Assembly (NCBI RefSeq): GCF_025548535.1
Contig: NZ_JAJLQW010000001.1
Span: 682,001 to 746,000, forward strand
Direction of reading: 5' to 3'
DNA: 64,000 nucleotides
Source: Undibacterium sp. Jales W-56
GTDB lineage: Bacteria > Pseudomonadota > Gammaproteobacteria > Burkholderiales > Burkholderiaceae_D
The notes under the pieces were generated by a model. The model did no database searches. It had not been told where the DNA came from and saw only the letters and a list, made by a program, of their open reading frames with translations. The translations under genes were made by a program, and so were the position numbers. Every line of letters starts with the position of its first letter. Positions within the stretch are counted from its first letter, which is position 1. Positions 46,996-55,365 of this stretch are shown here, piece after piece.

Positions 46996-47084
46996 GTAGA
47001 GTGCGCCACGCACACCACCCTGTTGTAAGGAAAACGTAGGGTGCGCCGTGCGCACCAAATCAAGGTGCGCACGGCGCACCCTAC
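46996..47084. repeat. 21-bp palindromic repeat element between aceE and aceF
   Basis: The 21-base arm at 47036-47056 (starting GTAGGGTGCGCC) and the arm at 47064-47084 are perfect reverse complements around the 7-base loop AAATCAA. A degenerate copy of one arm (17 of 21 matches) lies at 46996-47016. GTAGGGTGCGC-type palindromes are known as dispersed repeats in several bacteria. In mRNA it would form a very stable hairpin without a T-run, so it could protect the aceE message or cause partial polarity rather than terminate. Confidence 0.8.
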
Positions 47085-47105
47085 CTGAAATAACGGAGCT
47101 AATTT

Positions 47106-48422
47106 ATGAGCGCAATTGAAGTCAAAGTACCGGATATCGGTGATTTCAAAGAAGTCGAAGTGATTGAGCTGATGGTCAAAGTCGGCGATAGCATCAAAGT
47201 CGATCAATCCCTGATCACGGTCGAATCAGATAAGGCCAGCATGGAAATCCCATCCAGTCATGCGGGTGTGGTGACCGCAATTAAAGTCAAAGTCGGCGAT
47301 AAGGTTGCTGAAGGTTCTTTGCTGGTCTTGGTTGAAGCCAGTGCCGCAGCCGCTGCACCCGCTCCAGTTCCAGCGGCACCCGCAGCAGTGGCAGCGCCGG
47401 TCGCAATTGCCGCTGCACCGCTGTCAGCACCTGTCGCCGCTCCCACCACTGTTACGGCAGCGCCACCCGTTGCTACTGCCAATGTAGGCAAAGCCCATGC
47501 ATCGCCATCGATACGCAAATTCGCGCGTGAGCTCGGCGTCGATCTGAGTCGTGTTGCAGGTTCCGGTCAGAAAGGCCGCATCACCCAGGAAGACGTACAA
47601 AACTTCGTCAAAGGCATCATGGCAGGCAGCACGGCAGTATCTGCCGTCTCTACGCCTGCGGCGAAAAACGGCAGCGGCGCTGGACTCGACCTGTTGCCTT
47701 GGCCGTCACTCGATTTCAGCAAATTCGGTACCACAGAGTTATTGCCGTTGTCGCGGATTAAAAAACTCAGCGGTCCGAATCTGCACCGCAACTGGGTCAT
47801 GATTCCGCATGTCACGCAATTCGACGAAGCCGATATTACCGACCTCGAAGAGTTCCGCAAATCCTCGAACGAAGCCCTGGTCAAATCCGGCGTCAAGCTG
47901 ACGATGCTGGCGTTTGTGATCAAAGCCAGTGTGGCTGCCTTGAAGAAATTCAAAGCCTTTAATGCGTCCCTCGATGCGGCTGGTGAAAACCTGATCCTGA
48001 AGCAGTACTACAATATCGGTTTCGCCGCAGATACCCCGAATGGCCTGGTGGTGCCTGTGGTCAAAAACGCCGATCAGAAAACCCTATCGCAAATCGCGCT
48101 TGAAATGGGCGAGCTGTCGGCACAGGCGCGTGACGGCAAGCTGAAGCCGGCCGACATGCAAGGTGCCACGTTCACGATTTCTTCGCTCGGCGGTATCGGC
48201 GGCACCGCGTTCACGCCGATTATCAATGCGCCGGAAGTCGCTATTCTGGGTTTGTCCAAATCCGCGATCAAACCGGTCTGGGACGGCAAGCAATTCGCGC
48301 CGCGCCTGATGTTGCCCTTGTCGCTGTCCTACGATCACCGCGTGATCGACGGCGCGATGGCCGCGAAATTCACAGCGTATCTGGCCGAGGTGTTGGCCGA
48401 TCTGCGTAAAACCTTGCTGTGA
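47106..48422 (+). CDS. aceF: Dihydrolipoyllysine-residue acetyltransferase (E2)
   Basis: AceF is the core of the pyruvate dehydrogenase complex and transfers acetyl groups to CoA. The 438-residue protein has one lipoyl domain (residues 1-78) with the lipoylated Lys in VESDKASMEIPSSHAGV, an Ala/Pro linker, the E1/E3-binding domain (ASPSIRKFARELGVDLSRVAGSGQKGRITQEDV, about 135-168), and the catalytic domain with SYDHRVIDGAMAAKFTAYL near the C-terminus. Escherichia coli AceF has three lipoyl domains; here it has one and the next gene carries two more. CGGAG precedes the ATG. Confidence 0.97.
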   Translation: MSAIEVKVPDIGDFKEVEVIELMVKVGDSIKVDQSLITVESDKASMEIPSSHAGVVTAIKVKVGDKVAEGSLLVLVEASAAAAAPAPVPAAPAAVAAPVAIAAAPLSAPVAAPTTVTAAPPVATANVGKAHASPSIRKFARELGVDLSRVAGSGQKGRITQEDVQNFVKGIMAGSTAVSAVSTPAAKNGSGAGLDLLPWPSLDFSKFGTTELLPLSRIKKLSGPNLHRNWVMIPHVTQFDEADITDLEEFRKSSNEALVKSGVKLTMLAFVIKASVAALKKFKAFNASLDAAGENLILKQYYNIGFAADTPNGLVVPVVKNADQKTLSQIALEMGELSAQARDGKLKPADMQGATFTISSLGGIGGTAFTPIINAPEVAILGLSKSAIKPVWDGKQFAPRLMLPLSLSYDHRVIDGAMAAKFTAYLAEVLADLRKTLL

Positions 48423-48436
48423 GCGGAGAAAATACG

Positions 48437-50545
48437 ATGAGTACAATCGAAATTAAAGTTCCCGATATCGGCGATTTCAAAGAAGTCGAAGTCATAGAAT
48501 TGCTGGTCAAAGTCGGCGATAGCATCAAAGTCGATCAATCCCTGGTGACCGTCGAATCGGATAAAGCCAGCATGGAAATCCCGTCGAGTCACGCCGGCGT
48601 AATCAAAGAACTGAAAGTCAAACTCGGCGACAAAATCGCCGAAGGCAGTTTGTTGCTGGTGATTGAAGCCGAAGGTGCAAGTGCGACTCCGGTAGCTGCA
48701 CCGTCAGTTACGCCCGTTGCAGCAGCGGCGCCAGCGCTGACAACAACTCCGGCGGCATCCGCGGCAGTTGCCGTTGCCGCACCGGCAGTGGTCGGTGTCG
48801 TTGAGGTTAAAGTGCCCGACATCGGCGATTTCAAGGAAGTCGAAGTGATTGAGTTGCTGGTGAAAGTCGGTGACACCATCAAGGTCGATCAGTCTTTGAT
48901 CACGGTGGAATCCGACAAAGCCAGCATGGAAATTCCCTCCAGCCATGCCGGTGTCGTCAAAGAAGTCAAAGTCAAAGTTGGTGACAAAGTCGCTGAAGGC
49001 ACGCTACTGCTATTGATTGAAGCCGCAGTTGCGGCTGCTACGGCTGTATCCAGCGCACCAGTTGCACCTGCAACGGCGCCCGCAGTAGCGGCGCCGGCCG
49101 CTTCCGGCTATACCGGTCAGGTAGATATCACCTGCGACATGATGGTATTGGGCGCCGGTCCCGGCGGTTATTCCGCAGCTTTCCGTTCTGCCGACCTTGG
49201 TCTTAACACTGTCTTGATCGAAAAATATTCGACACTCGGTGGCGTCTGCCTGAACGTCGGCTGTATCCCATCCAAAGCATTGTTGCACGTGGCTGCCGTG
49301 ATTGACGAGACTGCGTCAATGGCCGCGCATGGCGTCAGTTTTGCAAAACCGACCATCGATATCGACAAGCTGCGCGGCTATAAAGAAAGCGTCATCAAAA
49401 AAATGACGACCGGCTTATCCGGCATGGCGAAAGCCCGCAAAGTCAATGTCGTACAGGGCGTTGGCCAGTTCCTCAGTCCTTACCATATTGAAGTGACGAC
49501 GGCTGACGGTAGCAAAAAAACCGTGCAGTTCAAACAGGCGATTATCGCGGCTGGCTCGTCTGTCGTGAACCTGCCTTTCGTACCGGCTGACCCACGCATT
49601 GTCGATAGCACCGGCGCGCTCGAATTGCGTCAAATACCGAAACGCATGCTGGTGATTGGCGGCGGCATCATCGGCCTGGAAATGGCGACCGTGTATTCGA
49701 CTCTTGGCGCTCGTATTGATGTGGTTGAAATGCTGGATGGCCTGATGCAGGGCGCTGATCGCGACATGGTCAAGGTTTGGCAGAAGCACAATGAAAAACG
49801 CTTCGACAATATCATGTTGAAAACCAAGACCGTCGGTGTAGAAGCGCTGCCGGAAGGTATTAAAGTGACTTTCGCTTCCGCAGTCGAAGGCGAAGTCGCG
49901 CCTGCGCCGCAAGTCTACGATCTGGTGCTGGTCGCCGTCGGCCGCAGCCCGAACGGCAAGAAAATTGCGGCGGATAAAGCCGGCGTCGCCGTAACGGACC
50001 GCGGCTTCATCAATGTCGATAAGCAAATGCGCACCAATGTGCCGCATATTTTTGCGATCGGCGATCTGGTTGGCCAACCCATGCTGGCGCATAAAGCCGT
50101 GCATGAAGCGCATGTCGCAGCCGAAGCCGCAGCCGGAGAAAAAGCCTACTTCGATGCGTCCGTGATTCCGTCGGTAGCCTACACCGATCCCGAAGTCGCA
50201 TGGGTAGGCATGACCGAGGACGACGCCAAAGCCAAGGGTATCAAGCTCGAGAAGGGGCATTTCCCTTGGGCGGCATCTGGCCGCGCAGTGGCGAATGGCC
50301 GCGACGAGGGCTTCACCAAGCTGCTGTTCGATGCAGAGACTAAGCGCATCGTCGGCGGCGGCATTGTCGGTACCCATGCCGGTGACATGATAGGTGAGAT
50401 CGCCCTCGCAATCGAAATGGGGGCCGATGCGGTGGATATCGGTAAGACTATCCATCCGCATCCGACCCTGGGCGAATCTATTGGTATGGCAGCAGAGGTG
50501 TACAAAGGCGTGTGTACGGATTTGCCGCCGATGCGCAAGAAATAA
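48437..50545 (+). CDS. lpdA: Dihydrolipoyl dehydrogenase (E3) with two N-terminal lipoyl domains
   Basis: This E3 reoxidises dihydrolipoyl arms and reduces NAD. About 702 residues, against 470-480 for a plain E3. Residues 1-78 and about 122-198 are two lipoyl domains, each with VESDKASMEIPSSHAGV, joined by Ala/Pro linkers. The catalytic part begins near 230 (DMMVLGAGPGGYSAAFRSADLGLNTVLIEK), with the redox disulfide GGVCLNVGCIPSKAL and the C-terminal dimer interface HPHPTLGESI. The ATG at 48437 has GGAG upstream and begins the lipoyl motif; a GTG at 48419 is inferior. Single-lipoyl E3 proteins are known in betaproteobacteria; two lipoyl domains are less usual. Confidence 0.96.
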   Translation: MSTIEIKVPDIGDFKEVEVIELLVKVGDSIKVDQSLVTVESDKASMEIPSSHAGVIKELKVKLGDKIAEGSLLLVIEAEGASATPVAAPSVTPVAAAAPALTTTPAASAAVAVAAPAVVGVVEVKVPDIGDFKEVEVIELLVKVGDTIKVDQSLITVESDKASMEIPSSHAGVVKEVKVKVGDKVAEGTLLLLIEAAVAAATAVSSAPVAPATAPAVAAPAASGYTGQVDITCDMMVLGAGPGGYSAAFRSADLGLNTVLIEKYSTLGGVCLNVGCIPSKALLHVAAVIDETASMAAHGVSFAKPTIDIDKLRGYKESVIKKMTTGLSGMAKARKVNVVQGVGQFLSPYHIEVTTADGSKKTVQFKQAIIAAGSSVVNLPFVPADPRIVDSTGALELRQIPKRMLVIGGGIIGLEMATVYSTLGARIDVVEMLDGLMQGADRDMVKVWQKHNEKRFDNIMLKTKTVGVEALPEGIKVTFASAVEGEVAPAPQVYDLVLVAVGRSPNGKKIAADKAGVAVTDRGFINVDKQMRTNVPHIFAIGDLVGQPMLAHKAVHEAHVAAEAAAGEKAYFDASVIPSVAYTDPEVAWVGMTEDDAKAKGIKLEKGHFPWAASGRAVANGRDEGFTKLLFDAETKRIVGGGIVGTHAGDMIGEIALAIEMGADAVDIGKTIHPHPTLGESIGMAAEVYKGVCTDLPPMRKK

Positions 50546-50580
50546 ATCCCGTCACCGGCAATGCGAGTTCGATAAGAAAA

Positions 50581-50613
50581 AAACCTGAAGCGGATGTTGC
50601 TTCAGGTTTTTTT
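50581..50613. terminator. Terminator between lpdA and the convergent binding-protein gene
   Basis: AAACCTGAAGC (50581-50591) and GCTTCAGGTTT (50599-50609) form an 11-bp stem with a 7-base loop. T-run follows on the + strand, and A-run precedes it, so it can act in both directions. Confidence 0.92.
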
Positions 50614-50637
50614 ATTTAAAACAGTCAACAATTAACC

Positions 50638-51414
50638 CTATTGCCTGAATAATTGCGGTAGTTCGCCTGATCTGCGCCCTTTGATGATGGCAAGATTAAT
50701 CTTCTCAATGATATCGCGGTCACTTTGTAAACCCGCAGTAAAGTGAATATCGTCCGCCAAAAAAGGTTTGGAAAATACTTTGATCGCGAATTTCATTTGC
50801 GATGAGGTCCGGAGGTTTTTATCTTTGACATACTGATTCAATTCGATTTCTAATTCTTTTGCATTAGCTGCACGAGAATTGAACAACATGACATCCATGC
50901 GGCCAGAGAGTAATTTTTTCAGTCTTGAGCTCGTTTGTGGTTGGTCTTCTTCCACTTTAAAAAAACTACCGCGCATGCTGTCGATTTTTTCTCCATAACG
51001 AATACCCCTGACAATGCCGACTGATTTACCTTGTAAGTCTTGTAACGTGTTGAATTTTAATGTCGAGTCATTGCGTGCAACAACCCATACAAAATCGGTA
51101 AATATCGCTTCCGAGAAACGCATCACTTTGAGCCGCTCTTGGCTCTTGGACAGGCCAAAACCTATCCCTTCTCCTGCTTTCACACTTTCCACCAGACGGG
51201 GTAGAGGGTAGCGACGTATCTCAAACTGTAGATCCAAAGCTCTCTCGAAGTAGTCAATCAATTTTTGGTTTTCAGGGCGTATCGGTGCGATGTCGCCGTT
51301 TTCATCCCTTGATTCGGCAATTAAAAGAGGCATAGTTGCGGCGGCAGTTAAGCTCGCAACTAGCATCAGCGATAAAAAGAGTAAGAAGCGATAGATCTTT
51401 TTAACTGCGTACAT
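50638..51414 (-). CDS. Periplasmic solute-binding protein (SBP_bac_3 family)
   Basis: This is an extracellular type II binding protein of 258 residues. The signal peptide is MYAVKKIYRFLLFLSLMLVASLTAAAT. The mature part shows the SBP_bac_3 pattern: LIDYFERALDLQFEIRRYPLPRLVESVKAGEGIGFGLSKSQERLKVMRFSEAIF, then DLQGKSVGIVRGIRYGEKID and the C-terminal REIIEKINLAIIKGRRSGELPQLF-like helix. The canonical Arg-Asp carboxylate-binding pair of amino-acid binders is not clear. No ABC permease is adjacent, so it may be a sensor or work with a distant transporter. Confidence 0.86.
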   Translation of the reverse strand: MYAVKKIYRFLLFLSLMLVASLTAAATMPLLIAESRDENGDIAPIRPENQKLIDYFERALDLQFEIRRYPLPRLVESVKAGEGIGFGLSKSQERLKVMRFSEAIFTDFVWVVARNDSTLKFNTLQDLQGKSVGIVRGIRYGEKIDSMRGSFFKVEEDQPQTSSRLKKLLSGRMDVMLFNSRAANAKELEIELNQYVKDKNLRTSSQMKFAIKVFSKPFLADDIHFTAGLQSDRDIIEKINLAIIKGRRSGELPQLFRQ

Positions 51415-51823
51415 AAAGACGTGCTTCCGTGCGAAATTTCCATGCTGTCTGTCGTGAGTGTGGCAAGGAGGGGTTGTTTGATAGCATGCCGTTGATTGGC
51501 AGCCTAACTCAAGGAGGTAAAAATAATTGAGCTGAATTTGATTAAAGGCTAAGAAGTTTAGGAATTTACGTTATCGATTTAAATTGAATTCTGCCATTAT
51601 ACTTTTTATTATTCGCCAACATTAATATCCGGCAATGTAAGTTATTGTTACCTGATTTGCTAAATCGGCACATCACATGATTTCATACACTAATGTATTA
51701 ATGCATTTCTGGGCAATTTCATCCATAATCAAAGCGACAAAAAACTCCAAAGCAACGGGATCATAGTTTGATTGTGCACCTGTGCCAGGAGTTGCCAGAT
51801 TCACTTTTTGACAGGTTGGCGTG
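51415..51823. other. Divergent intergenic region with an orphan Shine-Dalgarno sequence
   Basis: This 409-base gap separates the divergent binding protein and diguanylate cyclase genes. It is AT-rich, especially 51560-51660. AAGGAGGTAA at 51511-51520 is a perfect ribosome-binding sequence, but the codons after it give no open frame. No terminator or coding frame is supported. Confidence 0.5.
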
Positions 51824-52840
51824 ATGCAAAGAACTCGTGCAAGCGACAAAGACAATTTTGATTTTTCTGTCAAAAAAAGAAACAGATCAAAAGAGGAAAT
51901 CATCCTTTTGATGCTGTGCGCGCTCAGTATCCCCAGTATTCTTCCATTTGGACTTATTCGTCTTTTCCAGGCCAACTGGACATTGGCGATAGTCGATCTG
52001 ACGATCGTCTCCGGGATGATCGCTATCTTCCTATTTGTCTGGCGTACCGGTCGGGTCCAGCGAGCTAGTTTGATCGTGACGATTTTTTATTCAATCGGCA
52101 TGCTCGCTGCAGTTTTTATCAAGGGAGCGTCGATTGTTTATTGGGTATATCCCACGATGATTGCGGCTTACTTTATGTTGAAAGCAAGTCATGCATTGCT
52201 GATCAATACCTTTTCTTTGAGCGCAATAGTATGGATTTTGAATCGGCAAATGAATTTGCTCGATTTGTCATCGGTTGTAGTCACTTTAGTATTGATTAAT
52301 CTTTTTTCGTATATTTTTTCGTACCGGACAAATCTTCAGCATCATGAATTGAATCTGCAGGCCGAGCATGATTTTCTTACGGGAGCCGGCAACCGACGTG
52401 CATTAGATCGGGCCTTAGAGGCGTTTTCTGATGATGAAATGGAGAAGCCTCTTGAGTCGTGCCTGCTGTTATTGGATCTTGATCATTTTAAAAAAGTGAA
52501 CGATCAATTTGGGCATGCAGTTGGCGATCAGGTATTAAAAAAACTTTGTGATTTGATACGAACCAGATTACGTGCCACGGATGGTGTTTTTCGCTATGGC
52601 GGCGAGGAGTTTGTCATCATTGCTGTGGGAACCGACATATCAACGGCTAGCGTTCTGGCAGAAGAACTTAGAGCCAAGGTTGAATCATCCCCGTTGTGTG
52701 CAGATTGTCCTGTCACGGTGTCAATTGGGGTGGCAAAAATAACTCCCTCTGAAACGGCGTCATCCTGGTTTCAGCGGGCGGATGCCATGCTGTATGAGGC
52801 CAAGCAAGGTGGCCGAAATACAGTGCGCGTTGCGACGTAA
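51824..52840 (+). CDS. Membrane-bound diguanylate cyclase
   Basis: This enzyme makes the second messenger cyclic di-GMP. The N-terminal half (about residues 20-170) has five to six hydrophobic helices (ILLMLCALSIPSILPFGLIRLF, LAIVDLTIVSGMIAIFLF and others) and no known sensor domain. The GGDEF domain begins DFLTGAGNRRALDRALEAF, with the metal Asp in LLLDLDHFKKVNDQFGHAVGDQVL and the active-site loop YGGEEFVIIAVG. The RATD tetrapeptide five residues before GGEEF is the RxxD inhibitory site, so product inhibition is expected. Start ATG 51824; a GTG one codon earlier is possible. The signal sensed is unknown. Confidence 0.95.
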   Translation: MQRTRASDKDNFDFSVKKRNRSKEEIILLMLCALSIPSILPFGLIRLFQANWTLAIVDLTIVSGMIAIFLFVWRTGRVQRASLIVTIFYSIGMLAAVFIKGASIVYWVYPTMIAAYFMLKASHALLINTFSLSAIVWILNRQMNLLDLSSVVVTLVLINLFSYIFSYRTNLQHHELNLQAEHDFLTGAGNRRALDRALEAFSDDEMEKPLESCLLLLDLDHFKKVNDQFGHAVGDQVLKKLCDLIRTRLRATDGVFRYGGEEFVIIAVGTDISTASVLAEELRAKVESSPLCADCPVTVSIGVAKITPSETASSWFQRADAMLYEAKQGGRNTVRVAT

Positions 52841-53086
52841 AACATTCTCTTCAAAATAGAATTGCTCACAATTTGACTACAAATTGTTACTTATTCTAAA
52901 TAGTTGTGTTACATCCTTTTGATACTGTGAAGTCTCGCTTGACTTAAATCTGTGCCGGCTTGCATATTGACTGCTTGCCCTCCGTGGTTTGTTGAGTGCG
53001 TGCTTAGTTCGCCGTTTCATTGCTCAATTTTTTTAGTGAATAGTGCGGATTCAAGTTGTCCAGACTTTGTAGTAGAGGAAACGGCA

Positions 53087-53950
53087 ATGACACGTATCAA
53101 AAAAGGACTATTATTCCTGGTCGGTTTTGCGAGCTTCACTACTGCTCTGGGTGACGGACTGATTAATCGCCTGCACACGACCGGGACTGAGAAAAAATCT
53201 ATTGCCCCCGATTTGATTGCGCTTACCCAGCTAGCTGATAAGGGCGATGCTCTGGCGCAGACCAAGCTTGGCGTTATGTACTTCCACGGGGGAGGCGTTG
53301 CGCAAGATTACCAGCAAGCCCTGGACTGGTTTCGCAAGGCGGCTGATAAAGGCCATGCCGGTGCACAGACTAACTTGGGTTTAATGTACAGCAATGCGCT
53401 GGGCTTACCTCAAGATTCAAAAAAAGCCGCTTACTGGTATCAAAAAGCCGCAGCCCAGGGTTACCCGGTGGCCTACCTGAATCTTGGCGTTTTATATTCT
53501 GCGGGTGAGGGTGTCAGACAGGATTTGAAACAGGCACTGATCTCCTACCAAAAAGCCGCCTACCAAGGCAATCCACATGCCCAATATCGTTTGGGAACCA
53601 TGTACGCAAATGGCAATGGTGTACCTCACGACGATAAGAAAGCGGTGTTTTGGTATGCCAAGGCCGCAGAGCAGGGTTTATCCAGCGCGCAATTTAATCT
53701 GGGAATGAAATATCTCAACGGCGAAGGCGTGTCCCAGAACGTCATCGAGGGTTACAAGCTGTTGATGATGGCGAGCTTTGATGCCGGCAAAAAATCGATG
53801 GACAGCCGCGAACTCGTGAGTGACGGTACCACCCAGGATTTAATTGACGATACCCAGCGCCTTTCGGAAACATGGGCGCTTGGTTCCGATGTGCAAATCG
53901 ATGAGCGGTCAAGCATTCATCTGATTGCAGAAGATACTTCAGACATCTGA
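53087..53950 (+). CDS. Sel1-repeat protein, secreted or anchored
   Basis: This 287-residue protein is a chain of about five Sel1 (TPR-like) repeats of 36 residues, each with the consensus A-xLGxMYxxGxGVxxD-xxxAxxWYxKAAxQG, for example TKLGVMYFHGGGVAQDYQQALDWFRKAADKG and YRLGTMYANGNGVPHDDKKAVFWYAKAAEQG. An N-terminal hydrophobic segment (KKGLLFLVGFASFTTALGDG) may be a signal or anchor. The ATG at 53087 has GAGGAA before it; upstream codons in the longer frame are rejected. Sel1 proteins act as scaffolds, often with secretion or signalling systems. No partner gene is adjacent. Confidence 0.9.
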   Translation: MTRIKKGLLFLVGFASFTTALGDGLINRLHTTGTEKKSIAPDLIALTQLADKGDALAQTKLGVMYFHGGGVAQDYQQALDWFRKAADKGHAGAQTNLGLMYSNALGLPQDSKKAAYWYQKAAAQGYPVAYLNLGVLYSAGEGVRQDLKQALISYQKAAYQGNPHAQYRLGTMYANGNGVPHDDKKAVFWYAKAAEQGLSSAQFNLGMKYLNGEGVSQNVIEGYKLLMMASFDAGKKSMDSRELVSDGTTQDLIDDTQRLSETWALGSDVQIDERSSIHLIAEDTSDI

Positions 53951-54035
53951 GTTCAAATTTGTTGAGCGCAGATGTGACCAAAATAGGGCAGGGACCGGGG
54001 CTGTCAGCAATGCAGTCAGTTTCTCTGGCAACAGG

Positions 54036-54983
54036 CTAGCGTAAGAATTCTTGCACTACCTTCACAGTAAGCGCGGCATCTTCTTCCTGCGGTACATGAC
54101 CTAGCTGATCAAAAATCTGTAACTGACTGTCAGGAATGTCGCGATGGAATTCTTGCGCATACTTGACCGGTATCAATTTGTCTTTTCCTCCCCAGAGGAT
54201 CAGAGTAGGCAAGTGCAACGATTTAATTTTATCGGCACTGGCACCGCCATCTAATTGCCCAAAACGCCTGACCAGCGCATGCCTGTTGCCTGCGCGCAGA
54301 GTGGTCGCGATGTATCGGTCGACCAGTTCCGGTGTGACTTTCTCCGGATTGCCGTAAACATTGCGGATACTTTTTTCCATCATGTCTCTGGGTAAAGTCA
54401 ATTCGACTAATTTATTCAGTACCGGCGTGCGCGCAATCCTGAAGCCCAATGGAATAGATTCTGGCGTAAATGCATAGCCCGCCGCATCTACCAATATTAA
54501 TTTGGCCACGCGTTCCGGTGCGCTGGCGGCTACTTGCCAGGCGATTTCACCGCCCAGCGAATTACCGCCGAGGATAAAACGCTGCACGCTTAGCTTATCC
54601 ATCAGATCGAGAATAAAGTGCACATATACTTGGTTGCTGTAATCGTCCTGCACGTTGGGTCCCGTTAAGCCAAAGCCCGGTAAATCCATGGTGATAACGC
54701 GGTGCTGGGTCTTCAGCACATCGACCCAGGCTTCCCACGTGTGCAGGCTGGAGGAGGTCCCGTGGATCAGCACAATCGGCAAAGGATCTGAGGCGGGGCC
54801 TTGATCGCGAAGATGTACATTCAAGCCATGGAGATTAATGAAAGTGGAAGGCGCCGGAGCCCATTTCTGCGTCAAATTGGCGACCGGCTGGTCAGGCGCC
54901 CAAGTGGTGGCGACAAGGACGGCCAGAAAGAAAATACAAGCAAGGAACAGAACGCCTGCCAGTTGTACGCTTCTTTTTAGCAT
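54036..54983 (-). CDS. Alpha/beta-hydrolase with N-terminal membrane anchor
   Basis: This 315-residue hydrolase has an N-terminal transmembrane segment (residues 7-28, LAGVLFLACIFFLAVLVATTWA). The fold shows the oxyanion HGTSSSLHTWEAWVD, the nucleophile Ser in GGNSLGGEIAWQVA, the acid Asp in LILWGGKDKLIPVKYAQEF and the base His in IFDQLGHVPQEED. The motifs match the epoxide hydrolase/C-C hydrolase/lipase group; the reaction cannot be told. AGGAGG lies 6 bases before the start. It is convergent with the Sel1 gene. Confidence 0.93.
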   Translation of the reverse strand: MLKRSVQLAGVLFLACIFFLAVLVATTWAPDQPVANLTQKWAPAPSTFINLHGLNVHLRDQGPASDPLPIVLIHGTSSSLHTWEAWVDVLKTQHRVITMDLPGFGLTGPNVQDDYSNQVYVHFILDLMDKLSVQRFILGGNSLGGEIAWQVAASAPERVAKLILVDAAGYAFTPESIPLGFRIARTPVLNKLVELTLPRDMMEKSIRNVYGNPEKVTPELVDRYIATTLRAGNRHALVRRFGQLDGGASADKIKSLHLPTLILWGGKDKLIPVKYAQEFHRDIPDSQLQIFDQLGHVPQEEDAALTVKVVQEFLR

Positions 54984-55365
54984 CGCCGCCTCCTGAATTT
55001 ATATATACATACCGAGAATAAACTATTTCAGACGTGCTATCTCTTCTGGTTTCAATTGTCTGTATAGCATTTTAAGACTATTTCCGATTGCTGATCTTGT
55101 CTTGTAAAAATTGCCTGTGGCAGATTAGCTACCTCGATCTCAGGTACGACGCCCCCCATAGCGATACAGCACGGCCCGGTCTACGTAAATACAAATTAGT
55201 TATCTTGCCTTGATTTGTTGTTCGGCAAAAATCCACCGTAAAGAAAAATAATTAATGCCGGGCAATTAAAATCAAGAATCTCGGCGCATAATTGCGATCT
55301 TAAGTTTCCGTATGGAAATAAAAATAGCAATATGTACAGGCAATTCAGATAGATCCGAGGATGCG
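54984..55365. other. Divergent intergenic region hydrolase / GH44
   Basis: The 382 bases hold the start regions of two divergent genes. The part from 55190 to 55350 is AT-rich and may hold the GH44 promoter. No RNA structure, terminator or additional gene was seen. A 76-aa minus-strand frame inside it lacks a ribosome-binding site. Confidence 0.5.

Noticed and set aside
46996-47084. Palindrome between aceE and aceF considered as a terminator
   Set aside because: No T-run follows on either strand and aceF must be expressed with aceE.
49415-50461. Long minus-strand frame (348 codons) inside lpdA
   Set aside because: It is antisense to the E3 catalytic domain and has no recognisable family or start signals.
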